Notes: generated by a model from the letters alone, not told the origin. DNA of 64,000 nt from Panagrolaimus kolymaensis (GCA_028622995.1 JAJQJQ010000079.1:477172-541171); one strand, 5' to 3'. Shown: positions 14,401 through 27,332, counted from the stretch's first letter. A program made the numbers and translations.

Positions 14401-15735
14401 AGAAGAAAAAATTCTCTGTAACAGTTGTCATTTTCTTTTCATTTTCTAAAATAAAATATTGATGGATAAAAGGGAAGAGATAATATGGATAATGATTCAT
14501 AAATATAGTTGTTGGCAGTTCACACACATAACACAGCAAAAAATATTTTTTGTGCAAGGAATTTTTTAAGTAATGTTTCAAACAATCAAAAAAAAATTGT
14601 TAGCAAAATTGATCAATGTGCAAAAAAAAAATTTAAAAATAAAAGTTTAAAAAAATAATAAAGAAAAAAAGAAAGAAAAGTAATGAAATGAAACAAGTAC
14701 CAAGAATAGGGCAGAAACCGACACGCCGCGCTCGTCGACGATATAAAGGTTCGGGTTCATTTTCACTTCGGCGTGGACGATTTGGAAAATCACTTTCACA
14801 AACGGGTATGCCACGTTCATCAACAACAATAGTTGAACGAATTTCTGTAATATATTTAAATTTTGGATTTTTATATATTGAAATTTGTGCAACAAAAAAA
14901 AGAAGAATGAATGTGTGAAATAATTTTGTACTTAAAATTTGGGATTTATAAGGGTAGGAAAAACTTAAGAGAAAATCGTTTTGACAAACATTTTATTTAC
15001 CTGGAAAAGATCTTCGTCGAGAGGTAGTTGATTTGGATCTTGATTGACAACAACTTTGATAGCCCGAAACTGGGCATGGTTGAGCATAAGGTACAGCAGG
15101 ATGATATTGCTGCATATTATTGTCTGAACCAAAAAGAAACATAAAACCCCATAATTTTGTGATAACAACCAAAAAAGAAAAATAAAAGAAAACAAAAGAG
15201 ACAAAATGTTAGTAAATATGGGAAAGAGTATAAAAAATGTTAACAATCCAATCCATCCACACAAATTAAGGTTAGAAGCTGCTTTGATAAAAATAAAATG
15301 ATCTTTTTATGAACCAAAAATAAATTTATTTATGATTGATTTTTTTTGCTGCAAAGTGCTAAATTTTTTTGCAATGCTTGAATTTGCAAGAAAAATAAAA
15401 TGGTGCAGAAAAAAAAAAGAGAATAAGCAAAAATTTTAATTTAATGCAGAAATAAAAACCCCGAAAATAATTCAGTGCTAAAAATTTTCATTCTTCAACC
15501 TACTTCTTCCAAGGGCACGTTTCATTCGCCTTAATTCAACCATAACTTCTTCAAGATTTAAATTTCCAACTACCATTGCATCTGTTTCATTAAGAAGCAC
15601 GGGATTCGCCACCCCATAATTGACGAATAAATCGGAATCCAAATCTTTGAATGCATAACTAATACTAAATCCACTTAAAAATAATAAAAATATGACCCGA
15701 AGGCCATAATATGGCCATATATCTTTAGGTAACAT
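1..15735 (-). CDS. dig-1: DIG-1/mesocentin-like giant extracellular matrix protein (5' part; 3' end outside window)
   Basis: Secreted giant adhesion protein; the C. elegans DIG-1 family acts in basement-membrane/extracellular matrix and holds tissues and neurons in place. Start ATG at 15735 opens an N-terminus with a basic start and a strong hydrophobic stretch ([14 protein letters not shown]), a signal peptide. Exons I can read on the - strand: 15735-15504, 15123-15001, 14844-14701, 14184-14080, 13554-13386, 13332-13106, 13050-12120, 12065-11629, 11579-about 11178, then further exons down to 6866-6668, 6619-6477 and 6071-1. Phases join cleanly at all boundaries I checked. Module order: Cys-containing linkers, sushi/CCP, EGF, alternating Ig and FN3 modules, EGF, then a huge acidic repeat exon. 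The module mix plus PTD-type repeats is the DIG-1/mesocentin signature known to me. The protein continues past base 1, so the C-terminus is unseen. Identity is strong; individual small-exon borders are less so. Confidence 0.88.
5451..6071 (-). other. Start of the giant dig-1 repeat exon: divergent beads
   Basis: The exon begins at 6071 after an acceptor TTTTTTCAG. The first ~200 residues are Thr/Pro/Glu-rich and then hold diverged beads ([34 protein letters not shown]) before the regular array begins. It looks like an eroded edge of the same repeat family. The upstream intron, 6072-6476, is plain AT-rich sequence. Confidence 0.75.
6477..6619 (-). other. dig-1 exon: EGF-like module
   Basis: One exon encodes a six-Cys EGF-type module (CDCSHACNF...[16 protein letters not shown]) followed by an acidic tail EEENEVIA. 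It is bounded by TTTAG at 6620-6622 and GTATGT after 6477. It separates the Ig/FN3 region from the bead-repeat exon. Confidence 0.8.
6668..12785 (-). other. dig-1 Ig/FN3 module region
   Basis: Alternating Ig C2-type and fibronectin III modules. Ig modules show the Cys...Trp...Cys pattern (for example [14 protein letters not shown] and [11 protein letters not shown] near 11270-11520; [18 protein letters not shown] near 9500-9740; [18 protein letters not shown] near 7620-7700). FN3 modules show the IxWDPP...I.xYxxYY...xxYxxxVxAxxxxGPG pattern (for example near 12240-12540, 11640-11930, 9220-9490, 8135-8490). I read about 7 Ig and 11 FN3 modules; pairs of consecutive FN3 modules occur near 10500-9790, 9490-8880, 8490-7770 and 7350-6668. 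Linkers repeatedly carry GPG, typical of this family. Confidence 0.82.
12786..13554 (-). other. dig-1 sushi/CCP plus EGF region
   Basis: Exon 13332-13106 encodes a sushi-type module ([19 protein letters not shown] ... [12 protein letters not shown]). The next exon starts at 13050 with a classical EGF ([15 protein letters not shown]...[17 protein letters not shown]) and then a second short Cys-rich stretch ([21 protein letters not shown]) before the first Ig. Exon 13554-13386 before them is Pro-rich with four Cys ([24 protein letters not shown]). Confidence 0.8.
14080..15735 (-). other. dig-1 N-terminal exons: signal peptide and Cys/Arg-rich linkers
   Basis: Exon 1 (15735-15504) gives the signal peptide and an Asp/Glu-rich segment. 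Exon 2 (15123-15001) is Gln/Pro/Ser/Arg-rich with [10 protein letters not shown]. Exon 3 (14844-14701) has VCESDFP, an Arg-rich run and GFCPILG. Exon 4 (14184-14080) has [16 protein letters not shown]. All exon phases agree (each of exons 1-4 ends in phase 1). No recognised domain; conservation in other nematodes was not checked. Introns of 150-530 bases lie between them. Confidence 0.6.
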
Positions 15736-18700
15736 TCCTTTAAAAAATAAAATAGTTTAAAACGAAGCTCTCGAAAAAAAAAAATACACTTACCTAATAT
15801 GTGCTAGATAATGCGTGCTTCCATAAATGATATTGTGATAGATGTTTAAAAAAAATTAATAAAAAAAATGATATACTTTGTTGTTGTTGGATTTGTGCTG
15901 GTGGATTTTTTTGCCTGCACAAAAATTTCCCCTTTGTTTCTAAAAAATGGAATAGACTACAGTAGTTTTTTTTTCTCAAACGAATGTAAACAAAAAAATC
16001 CGATCAGTAAAAAAATCTGTCAGTCAATGAAATAAAATTTTATGTGAGGGTGGAAGGAAGAAAAGATGGATTTGAGGCAAAAAAAAAAACACATGAATAA
16101 TGCCGGACTTTTTTTTACTAACATAAAATATCGCAATTTTTTATGTTGTGTAACAACAAAAAGTTCCAAAAAATAAAAACAACGACATATCACGATCAGA
16201 AGAAGCAAGCAAGTGGACAAAGAAAGAAAGAATAAAAAAACAAAGAAATTCCATCATTTTTTGCGCGCTTTTTTTCACACTTTTTTTGGCCGAAGTGAAG
16301 AAGCGCTCAAAAAACACAGGCTTTCCTTTTTCCCACATTCTGAAAGGCGAGGAGAGGACTTTGAGGAATATAAAAAAAATGTGCTCAGGAGTGTTCTTAC
16401 GGAAGTTACATCTTTGACAATTTTATTTTCACGGCAATAGAAGAAGTTAAAGCTAGCAGTTGCAAAAATGTACACAGAAGAAATGGGCACGAAAAAAAGC
16501 TGTTAGCTTTAACACCGCCGCCAAAAAGAAGAAGATTTCATCCTTTTTATTTCTATTTTTCAAGGAGCTAATGGCTGCTTTAAACGGCATCAAAAAAATG
16601 TCGAATAATTTCAAGCAAAATAAATGGGTGCAAAATAGTTTAGAGGAAATAAATTTTTATTATTTTTGAAAATGTATATACAAAGACAATCATAATGGAA
16701 GAAGAAAAAATGAAGACGGTAAACAAAGGCAATTTTTTTTTGTTTCACTCACGTATTGCTTTCTGAAATGTAAACAACTTAGGCATTTTTTAAAAATTTT
16801 TGTTGAGGAAAAAAAGAGAAAAAGAAAAAAAATGATATAATAAAAAATAGTGGCGCGCGTCAAGTTCACTCACTCAAAGAAATAAAAAAAATAAAAAAAT
16901 GTTGCGAGTTAGAATGCCTGCAACCCTTTCTGTCGTTTGCCACCGGTAAATGCTATTGTTATCGCTTGATTTTGTGTGGATCCAGCAACAATTTGCTGTC
17001 ATTGAAGATAGAGATATTACACAACAAATGCTTGCCTTGCTTGCTTTACTAGTTTGGCGATCTCACTCAAAAAAACTTTTTTTTTGAAGATACCACGTTT
17101 TGATTGAATCATTTCCAAGCAAAAATATATTATTCTTACCTTCTCTATTATCAAGGCTCAAAAGTCGGCTTTTTCTATTTTTTGCTCTTTTTTTCTTTCA
17201 TTTTTAAGGATAAAATAGATCTAAAGGTGGCCAGTAAAAATAATTCGCGTAAACGCCTGTTCTATCTCTCCCAAAAACGCCATCATCGCTCATTAACTTA
17301 ACAACCGAGAGTTAGATAGATTGGGAAAAAGCCGTTAAAAGATTAAAGCAAGTCAAGGAAGAGTGGCGGCAATATTTTGCTGTTGCTGCTTTTTTTTGCT
17401 CAATTCATTTTTCATTTTTTGACAAACATTAGATTTATTTAACAGCACATTTGATGATGACAAGATGAAGAAGTAAAAAAAAAGTATCGTCGCGCCATGG
17501 AAATAAATAAAAATAAAAAAGAAAAAAGCATTAAAATAAAATAAAAGATGCGCTGTTTAGGAAAGGCAGAAAGCAACCACTTAAATGGAGTGAAACTTTT
17601 TGAGTGCTAAAAATAAGATTTCTATTTAAAAAAGTTTGAGTTTTAATCATTTATATTCATATATGTTTTTATAAGTTCAAACGCCAAAAATGAAATAGAA
17701 AAGCCATTCATGCTTTTTGATGACTTGCTAGCATGTAAGATACCGTAGTGGGCCTAGTCAAGATGGAAAGTTTCAAAGTGTGCAAAAAAAAAAGCGAGAC
17801 GGCTAATATCAAAAAGACCACTTTATTTTATACACATTAATTTTGCATGCCGAATTTGAAGATTTACTTTCATAAAAAAATTGTCTATGGGACTTTTGCA
17901 AAAAGACAGTCAATTTTTTTAATTTTATTTTTTTTTATCAAAATTCAGGAACACGCAAAAAATGCAATTGAGCTATTTGGTTTCTTACAACAACAAACAG
18001 CAAAAGCCGCTATCACCGCCGCCATGCCACCACTCACTTTTTTTTCTTCATCAAATTCTTCAAGACACGGCATTTTTTTATTTTATTTTAATGCTAGTAA
18101 CTAAAGAACCTCTCAAATAACATTTGCCTCATCGGCTTCTTATTACCATGTAAGAAAGAAAAAAATTTATATACAGCGAGCCTAAAAGAGCTTAATTGAG
18201 ACCGTGGTTTAAAGTTGCCACCGCCGCTGCTTAAAATGTCGCAATTTTATCGCTTTTATATAACGACAACAACACCACATCATCGGCAATCGTACAATTT
18301 TACGACGACTGCCAAGTAGTAGCCAATGTCCATTTTTCTACGTAAAAATAAAAAAATAAATAATTTTTTGACCGAAGAAACATATTTTTTTTCTTCATCA
18401 AAAACAAAGAAGTGGAAGAAGAAGAACTTCCCCTTTCTTTAACTTTCTCCCCATTTTTTTCTTCTTCTTATAAACAATGATAGCAGCAAATTGCATAACT
18501 ATGTATAACTAACATAAGCAATTTAAAAAGCTAAAAAAAGTTCGTAATAATGTCGTTGCTGGCAGACATGATTTTTTTTCGTAGAAAAAAAAAGAGTTAT
18601 AGAAACAATCGTCACCACAGATGTTGTTGCTTATGTGATGATTGTGTTCAAAAAAGCTTACTTTCATAAGCTTGTGTTTGTTTGACTCATAGAAATAGCG

Positions 18701-21700
18701 TGCCAAAAACGCGAATGTTCATTGTTGCATTATCTCAACAAAAAAAACTTTCCTCGAATCTGTCACAAACGAAAGAAATGCAGATGTTGAGGTTGATGAT
18801 CGAAGGAAATAAAAAACGCCTTCAATCTATTTCGTTGACTCAACAATCCAAACGACACATGAGCAATGTTTAAAAAATTTAAAAAACCAAAATAGAAAAA
18901 AGAAAGAAAGGGATTACGATAACTTTTAAAAAAAATGAAGGAAACAAAAAAATCCTGCGAAATTTCTTAAAAAAGGAGTTTCAAAGGAAAATTTAAATCC
19001 AAAAAAAACATCACAAAAACTTTTGCTTTTTTGTGAAAGTTGCAATCCTCTCCAAAAAATGAAAAATAGAAAAATGTTTACGTTAAAATTATTGGCACTG
19101 CTTTATAGTTTTTTGCGCTAAAAAAATAATAAACAAATGTGTTATATATCGCAAATAGCTAGCGGAGTTTGGAGAACGGCGTTCTATCCCATCCTTTGCC
19201 GTGGATGTTTTCCTTCGTCGTTGTTGGGCTGTTGTGATTCATCTAAACACATGGGATATATTACTTTTTTTTTCAACCAAAAAAAGATGTTCTCAAAAAA
19301 AATTTTAAACTCAAAAGTGAGTGAATGAGTATAATGTTGCTATTTGATGCCCTTAAATTGTTTACTTCCATTCGATGGTGTTGATGATTACTAAAGCAAG
19401 CAATATTTTTTTTATTTCTCACAATAACAGTTTTTTATATTTTTTTGCAAATTTGATACTACCATAAAAATGCACGTCGGCATCGGCAAAAAAGAGAGTG
19501 AATCAAAAAAAGGATAACAAATTTGAAAGCGGTTTATTTTATTTATTTATTTTTTGTTTAATTTTGACCGTTTAAAAATTATTTTGTTTTTTTCGCAACT
19601 TCATCAAAACAAAATGAAAGAAAAAAATGCTATAAACAACCTTCTTTCACTTTTAAGTGTGGAAGAATTAATCAAAAACCCAAAACAAGAAATTAATTAA
19701 TGCAAATAAAAAATAATAATTCTTTTATAAAAATAGATTCTCTCATCGAATTAAAGCTTGACTCTTACTCTTTTGGAATTTTATTAGTTTGTTAAACTAA
19801 TTTTTTGTTCTTTCAGAAGAGTGAAAGAGCAATAATAATAATAACAACAGCTAAAACAAATTGCTTCTGCCTTAGGCAGATTCAAAAATGAAAAACCATC
19901 TAAATTTAGATACATGGCTATGAAAAATTATTAAGTCTCTTTCTTACTTTTTCAGTTTATATTTTTGTCACCAATTTTTTTTTCTTTCCTTTTGCTTTCT
20001 TCAACACGCAATAATCATAATTTTTATTTGTATATGTATATGCTTGAAAAAAGTGTCTTCCTCTTATTTCAAATTTTAATAGATATATATGGCTTTTGAA
20101 ATGTCATTTATTTTTTTTAAGATTAAAAAAAGTTGAAAGATGCAAAAACATACGAACATAGAAAAACCATTTTGCAACCAATGAAAAAAAGAGAGAGATT
20201 TAAGCAATTGCATTTTTTCCTTTTCACTTTTAGTTGGTTAAAAGAAAGCAATCTTAAAAACCATTAACTGATTTATTGCAAACAAATGGTCTCAATCGTC
20301 GTTGTTGCCGATGTTGTTGTCTATGCCGTGTAACTTTCGACAAACCTTTTTTTCATACTTTTTTTTAAGCTGGTTGATTGCTATTTTTTTCTAACGACTT
20401 TTTGCCATCATTAACGATAAAAAAAAGATGCCGCTGCTTGCTTTTTTTAATAGGTAATAAGGAAAAAAAGTTCTGCGTTTTTATTTATTTATTTTTATTT
20501 CTTGTGCTTTATCTGACTCATAACACATTCACATTTCTTTTTATTTTACTTAAAAATCATAGAATGCAATTAATCTTTTTCCTCCTCAAGTAATTGGCAG
20601 AGAGTATGCTTCTTTTTATTTTATCTTTGCAAATCTTTTTTAATGTTTAAAACAAAACGAAAAAAAGATAAAATTGTACCAATCAAGCACATCTGGTTTC
20701 GAACACATATAAACTTCTGGTGTCATACTAAAACCAAAGCACAAAGATTTCCTTATTTTTGTTTATTGGAGACTATTCTTGGAATAAAACATAAAAAAAA
20801 TTGGGAGCAATTTGATCAATCTGGAATAGATTTTTCTGCAAAAATAGTAATCATTTAGTTTAGAACGATATGATTTTTGTCTGGCACAAAATTAACAGAG
20901 AGTATTGAATCATCAGGAAAAAAAAAGAAGAGACCATTTTAAACGTCTGAAAAATCTAAACAAATAATATTTTGTTGGTACTTTGATATCTGAATTTGAA
21001 GTCAAAAAAAGAGACAAAATGTTTCTTTTTTATTTTGATATTGAAAAATCATACAAAGAGGCTTTTTAACTTTATATAGTTTTGTCAGAAATGTCAGAAA
21101 TATAGAAACGAAAAATAGGAAGGTTTTGCCTTTCGATACAGTAGTTTACCATGAAGTTTCTATTCAAGCAATTTAAAATTTAAATTCATAATTTTTGAGC
21201 ATTTTTTAAATTTAAAAAAGCATGAAAAAGAGCAAAAGTCAAGGCTATCTCATTTTCAGACAATTTTTTTTCTTCATTATTTTTGACTGACTAAAAATCC
21301 GTCATGAAATAAAAAAAATTCAAAATTCTAACTGCTGTTGCATTTTTTTTACAATAAGACTGTCATCATTGCTTGCGGTTTTTGATGTGATTGAGTTTAA
21401 AATTTATTATCCAAGCAATAGAAACTCACTAAACTAACAGGTGTCTTGAATTTGTCGATGTAATCTTTGCACTTTTAATTTGATCCTTAAAGAAAAAAAG
21501 GATGAAAAAGTTATGAAAAAAATGTGCAATTTTTATGATTCATATACGTATATGTAAGCATTATTTTTAAGGCAACAAAAAAAAGAGGACTTAAACGTTA
21601 AAATAAACTTTACATTTTTGAAAGGAAAGCTTAATTTATGTAAGTGACACCAACAACCAATGTGTACATTTATTTTTGAAGAAAAAATGAAGAGGGAAAA

Positions 21701-22358
21701 ATGCAAAAAAAAAAAAATGGAATGGCATTAACTTTTCGAATTGTTGAAAGTTTTTTGTTTTTTTGTGCCAAAAAATAGTGCTTCCATTTTTGGAACTAAA
21801 TACTTCCTTGAAAAAAAAATGCATACTGTAAAGTCAAGCTTGGAAAAATTTCATTGAAAATTATTTATTTGCATGCATCTTTTTCTATTTTTCTTTGCTT
21901 TAAAGATTTTTTTGTTTTTGGCAAAATAAATATACAAAGTAAAAACAAGCAACCACCAGCTAGGTCAAGTAAGATAAAAAAAAGAAATATGTTTTCGACT
22001 ATTTTTGGCGCCCGATCGTCGATGTTTATTATTGAGAAAAAAAATCGGACGATAATGCCTCAACACTGTTTTGAGATCAAATAAATGCATACAAACTATC
22101 AAAAAAAATTGTATCGAATTTCTTCTCTTTTTTTTGTTGTTTAAAGTAGAAAATTTAATTTTTCTTTTTTCAATCGGTCGGCATCTTTTTTCTTCTTCTA
22201 CACATGGTTTGTTGTACCGCCTCCCTCCATCGATGGCTGGCGACGATCTGTGCTCTTTCAAAGGCAGGCGGGCCAAAGTTCGTTGAAGCTTAAACAAAAA
22301 TTTGATAGAACCAAAAACTGATTTCGGCCACGCCGACAAACATTGAAAAAAAGCTCAA
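15736..22358. other. Intergenic region, no gene seen (6.6 kb)
   Basis: AT-rich, full of A/T homopolymers. Open frames here (for example 16213-16440, 18682-18873, 21965-22339) are short, Lys/Phe-rich, have no splice-consistent continuation and no family resemblance, so I treat them as chance. It separates the divergently transcribed dig-1 (-) and the first FAR gene (+), so promoters of both should lie here. Confidence 0.6.
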
Positions 22359-22366
22359 TATAAAAG
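22359..22366 (+). promoter_or_regulatory. Probable TATA box of the first FAR gene
   Basis: TATAAAAG, 124 bases before the 22490 start codon. A TTTTTTTAG acceptor-like site follows at about 22475, ten-odd bases before the ATG, so either a 5' UTR intron or trans-splicing is likely. A strong TATA fits the strongly biased codon use of the gene. Confidence 0.5.
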
Positions 22367-22489
22367 GCATCAAAATTTAAAGCATTAAATTCAGAGCAGC
22401 GATCAAAAAGCCTTTTCGATTAAAAGCGTTTTGAAAAAAAATAATCATTCGAGTTTTAATTTTAGCTTTTTTTAGTCCGTCCATCCAAA

Positions 22490-23211
22490 ATGATTTCTCG
22501 CGGTCTTATCTTCTTGGCTTTCATCGTCGTTGCAGCTCATGCTATGCCATTCAACTTTGGCGCCATCCCCGATCAATTCAAAGGTAAATATCCTTTCTGA
22601 ATTTAATGGGAATTTCTCAATTATAATTGTTGGCTGCTTTTCAGAATTCTTGCCAGAAGAAGCCAAGAAATTCTATGCTGAACTCACCGATGAAGATAAA
22701 GTCATCTTGAAGGATATCGCCGCCCAACACGAAACCTTCGAAAATGAAGATCAAGCTATGGATGCCATTAAAGCCAAGAGTGAAAAGCTTTACGAAAAAG
22801 CCGCTGCTCTTCGCAAACTCGTTAAAGACAAGATTGATTCCCTTGAAGGTGATGCCAAGACCTTCGTTGAAAGCGTAAGTTGATATTATTGCTCTCTATC
22901 CCTTTGCAACTCTTAATATTGCTATCATTTTTTCAGACCATTACCAAGCTCAAGGCTCTCCGCCCCAAAACTGGTGAAAAGCCAAATCTTACTGAACTCC
23001 GCAAAGCCGCTAATGAAATCATTGAATCTTACAAAGCTCTTTCCGATGCTGCCAAAGAAAGCCTTAAAGGAGCCTTCCCTCAAATCACCGGTGTCATTCA
23101 AAGTAAGCATCATCCACTATTTTTCTCATTCCAGTTACTAACTGCTTCCACCTTTTTTCAGATGACAAATTCCAAAAACTCGCTCAAGGCCTCCTCAAAG
23201 AACAAAACTAA
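22490..23211 (+). CDS. FAR-type fatty acid and retinol-binding protein (first copy)
   Basis: Nematode-specific secreted helical protein that binds fatty acids and retinol (Gp-FAR-1 family). Exons 22490-22583, 22645-22874, 22937-23102 and 23162-23211 join into about 179 residues, the usual family size. It begins with a signal peptide (ISRGLIFLAFIVVAAHA), then the conserved opening FLPEEAKKFYAELTDEDK, a helical Lys/Glu-rich body, and ends QKLAQGLLKEQN. No internal Cys, as usual. Introns are 43-62 bases. Codon choice is markedly biased (GCC, CTC, AAG, ATC) compared with neighbours, suggesting high expression. AATAAA signals follow around 23334. Family call is firm; which C. elegans far gene is its orthologue cannot be told from sequence reading alone. 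Confidence 0.93.
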
Positions 23212-23632
23212 GCGGTTCGATCCATGCAAAACAAAGCAAATCACCGACTTTTTTTAAATAAGAAAAATGATACTAAATTGGTTTTTATTGGCTCGTAGCT
23301 TCTTTCTTTTTTTAAGATATGTAATTAAGACTCAAATAAATAAATAAATTTAAAAAAGCTTTTCAAAGTTTTGATTCGATGATTAAATAACAAACACACA
23401 ATCAGCTATTATTGGGACTAAAATTTGGAAAGAGTATGTTTACGAAAAGTGATCTTTTCAAACAAGCAAACACAGAAGAAAAAAAGTGATTTATTTTCAC
23501 GAGAATAGATTTGATTTGACTTGATTTTGCCATTGGATTTTTTGTTGATTGAATTTTCTTTTTCTTCTTCTTTTTTCATTTCAAATCTAATCTTTTTGTT
23601 CAACTCAAAGCAAAGGTTGATTTTATTTAAGA

Positions 23633-24530
23633 ATGGCGCCTATTCAAAAATTTTGTTGCTCTTTATTTGGGTTATTTTTCCTTTTTGTAACCTTTGGAAA
23701 TGCAAATGATATTTTCTTAAATAATAAGAATTCAATTTCAAGTAAAATCGAAGGTTTAGTTTTACCCTTTTATTTCATCTTCCGTTGACCTTTTTAAAAT
23801 AATGCCGTCTGTCCTGTTTCTTTTAGAAATTATTCCAAAGGATGCTCGTCGATTTTATAACGAATTAAGCACTGAAGACAAAGAAGTTTTACAAGATGTT
23901 GTTGAAAATCGAAGCAAATATGCCACCACTGAAGCTTTACTTGAAGATGTTAAATCTCGATCATCCGTTTTATATGAAAAAGCTCTCAGCTTTGTCAGTG
24001 GATTCAAAGAAAGTTTAGATTCATTAGGACCAGATGCAAGAAAATTTGTTGACGATGTAAGAAATAAATATTGCATTTCATAATTTTGCGCAATGTTGCA
24101 CAACAAAAATATTTATTTTACCCACTTTTTTTTCAGACCATTGAACGATTTCGCGAAGTTGGAACTAATGTTACAATTGATAAAATTAAATCAGAAATTC
24201 TTAATGCTGCGGATCGTTATCAACAACTCAATGCTGAAGCGCGAGAAGATTTAAAAAATGCTTTTCCTATCGCTGCTGGACTTATTCAAAGTAAAAATAT
24301 ATAAAAAATGACGTCTTTCTAAAACCGCCTTATTTATTTTTTTACTATTTTTAGACTCCGTTTTTCGAAGTGTAGCCTCAATGATGTTTGGAGTTTCATT
24401 GGATAATTTTGATACCAATCCTAATCCAGTCACTTTAGCTCCAATTTATCCAGAAATTCCAAAAACCAATGATGAGGGAGATTCTACCATTGAGCCACCT
24501 ATGATTTCCGTTACTGCTGTTCCCCACTAA
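23633..24530 (+). CDS. FAR-type fatty acid and retinol-binding protein (second copy, divergent)
   Basis: Tandem paralogue 420 bases downstream, same strand. Exons 23633-about 23751, 23827-24056, 24137-24290 and 24355-24530. Signal peptide (KFCCSLFGLFFLFVTFGNA), then IIPKDARRFYNELSTEDKEVLQDV, which matches the first copy. Three introns sit at the same points in the protein as in the first copy. It differs in having a longer N-terminal linker (NDIFLNNKNSISSKI) and a C-terminal extension of about 45 residues (VSLDNFDTNPNPVTLAPIYPEIPK...), rich in Pro/Thr/Asp. Codons are AT-rich like the genome average, unlike copy 1. Secretion and lipid binding are inferred from family. Confidence 0.9.
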
Positions 24531-27332
24531 TAAATAAATAAACAAATAGTGTAATTCGTCATTGCGCGTCAGCAACAAGCATTGTGCCCTTTTTTTATAA
24601 TTTCTTTTTCTGTTTAACTGAGGCTTTTAGCATTTATATATTTTGCATACTATTTCTCTCTTTTCTTTTTTTACTCCCTCCGCTTCTTTTCAATGAAAAA
24701 AAAAACAGAAAGCCTTCTTTTATTACAACAATGTGGTGCAGCTTTTTTTTTTGTTTTGTGTCTTTTTTTGTCTCCCATTCTTCTATTTTTTATTGTAAAA
24801 TTTACGATGATGATGTGACATTTTTTTAGGATTGCTTTCACAGTTTTTTCTTAGCTGTTTTTTAATATTTTTTTTTTGCAATAAATAAATACTATAAAAT
24901 AGTTAAAAGGAAGGATATCTAATTATAGAATGATATATTTTTCTTTTTCTTTTTTCTTTGCTCCTTTATCCCACGTAAAAGTTAAAACAACATAACAGAA
25001 AATAGAGAGAGAGTGAAAAAAAAAATGCTTTAAAAGGATGGATGGTGGTGGTTTCGCCCACATACTTGTGACGCCAAAACAAAAAAATTTTTTTTCACTC
25101 GTTTTTAAACAATTTATCCCTTATTATTCTTTTATACTGCTGTGTGCTTTTTTTGTAGCACATTGAATATTATTTAGTGAGCATAATAAAAAAAAGTTGA
25201 GAACGCAGAAACAAAAAAAATCTCAACAATTAAATATAAAAAAAATGTGACCAAAAAACGAATAAATTTTTTTATTTCCACGTTCAAATTATTATTATTA
25301 TCCCCAAATTAATATTATATTATATTTTTTTTAATCCTAACCAATATTAACCTCATTCACGCATTTTTCCTCAAAAAATAAAAAATGAACAACATATCAT
25401 TATTTTTTTCTCCTCAAATTTATTTTATTTTTTTTGTTGGTAGTTCATTTTAATAGAAAAATGATCACGAGCGACAAAAAGCTTGCGTTGTGTTGTTTTT
25501 TTTTTTGCGTGTCATTTCACTCCTTTAATGGGCGTCAACACCATCAGCAAAGCAGAAGGCAAACAGGAAGAAAGACAAGCCTTCAAGCCTTGCATGTGCC
25601 AAGCCAACATCAAGCTCCAACCAGAGGCGAAAAATAAAATAAAAATAAAAACAACATGACTCTCTTTTTTTGGCGTCATTGCTGCTTCAGGCAGCTTCAT
25701 TTTTTTGAGTAAAAAAAGGGTATGATGATGTTTCAAGAAATTTACTCTCTATTTTAAAAAGAAATATTTTGTAATTTTTGCTTTTTTTTGATAAAAAAAT
25801 TATACGTTTTTAAATTGGTTTTCTTTTCGTTTTAAAAAGTTTTTCATCTTTTTTGTTTTTAACCCCCTTTTTTTTAGCTATGAACTTCCTCTCTCAATTT
25901 CTCCTTTTTTTCTTCTAATTACTACCTCCCTAAAAAGCCATTTTCAAGTGCTTAAAAATACGTCCGACGAAAACGTCTTCACAACTTTTAAGTAGGGCTT
26001 TTTCTATTTTAAATTTTTTTGTTTTATTTTTTCTACAAAATTTTTCTTCTTCTCAAATTGGTTTTTAGCCAAAGTCACCTTTCACTTTAATGAATGAGTC
26101 CATCTATCAGCTGCTGGCTGTCGTCGGTGACGGCAACGGCGTGTTCCTTTCTTACTTTTTTTTCTTTTGTTTGTCCTTAAAAGTTTTTTTAAAAAAGAAA
26201 GGAAAATGATACGATATATGTATGCGTTGTCTTTGTGCATTGAAATGCTCAACCTTTTAAAAATATTATTGTGAGGCGCACCACACTTTTTTAAACGGAG
26301 TAGGTTTTCACTTTCTGTCGAACAACATGCTGTTGCAATGCTATGTTATATTATTTAACGGACATACAACAAAGAAATATGAAGCTATCTAGCATTGTTG
26401 TTTGGCTGGCCTTCATTCTGAGACAACAAGGACGACGACGACGGCCATCACCAACATTGGGCAGCAAGCAAATGACTGATGGGAAGAGGACGACGACTGT
26501 CTCGTTTCTACTCCTTTCTTCTTCTTCCTTTTTTTTACGTTGTCTGCAATATTCTCTTTTTCTTTCTCTTTCACAGCAATATTTTTTCTTTCAACATTAT
26601 TTAGGCTACCCTTAGTTTTTTCTTCTTCTCCAAAAGTCTTTCTTTAACATGTTTTTTTCTCCCTTCCCTTTTCTTTGTTGTGTTTTTTATTACCTTAAGA
26701 GTATGTAAAAAAAATCCTTCTCCTGAACTTTGTTTAAAACATATTATTTTATTTTAACAAAAAATAGTAAAAACAACAGAGGCAGAAAAATAGTAGACAT
26801 TTTGAAATGGATCACATCGAACCCAAATAAGAGAATTTTTCTTTTTATGTTATCAAAAATTATTATCATTGATTATCTCTTGCTATTTTTATTTTTTCAC
26901 CCTGGCACAAGACAAATACGAGAAAGAACAAAAAAAAAGTAATTGACAGTAGCGACGCGCAATAATAAAAAAAATATGTACTTCCAAAAAAAGTTTTTCT
27001 CCGTCAAAATGTTACGATCATTCGTTCACTTTTTTTTTCAATGTTCCCTAAATTATGCAATCTCTCACGACGAACAAATTGCTATGGAAAAAAAATGAAA
27101 AAAACCTGGCAGCATTTAGGTTTATAAAAAAGAAATAAAGTTTCCGCGTTGTGTTTTTCGTTTATATGTTTAAAAAAAGATGAAGTTTTTTTACTAAAAT
27201 GTTTTCTATCATTTGTAGAATATATAATTGATAATAAGCACAATTAGTGCCAGCCAAACCAGCGCCAGTCATAAAGTTTTTCAAGCAAAAACAACAACTC
27301 AATTCTATTAGGTGGCGCCTTATGGTCGCATA
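24531..27332. other. Intergenic region, no gene seen (2.8 kb)
   Basis: AT-rich with long T and A runs. Short frames (24584-24829, 26343-26615) are Phe/Ser/Lys-rich chance ORFs. An acceptor-like TATTAG at 27311 immediately precedes the next gene and may be its trans-splice site. Confidence 0.6.

Noticed and set aside
21965..22339. 124-residue open frame upstream of the FAR genes
   Set aside because: Basic, low-complexity, no ATG-proximal splice acceptor or family likeness; it overlaps the FAR promoter region.
26343..26615. 90-residue frame that starts with a signal-like segment
   Set aside because: Becomes Ser/Phe-rich low complexity; no family resemblance or splice support.
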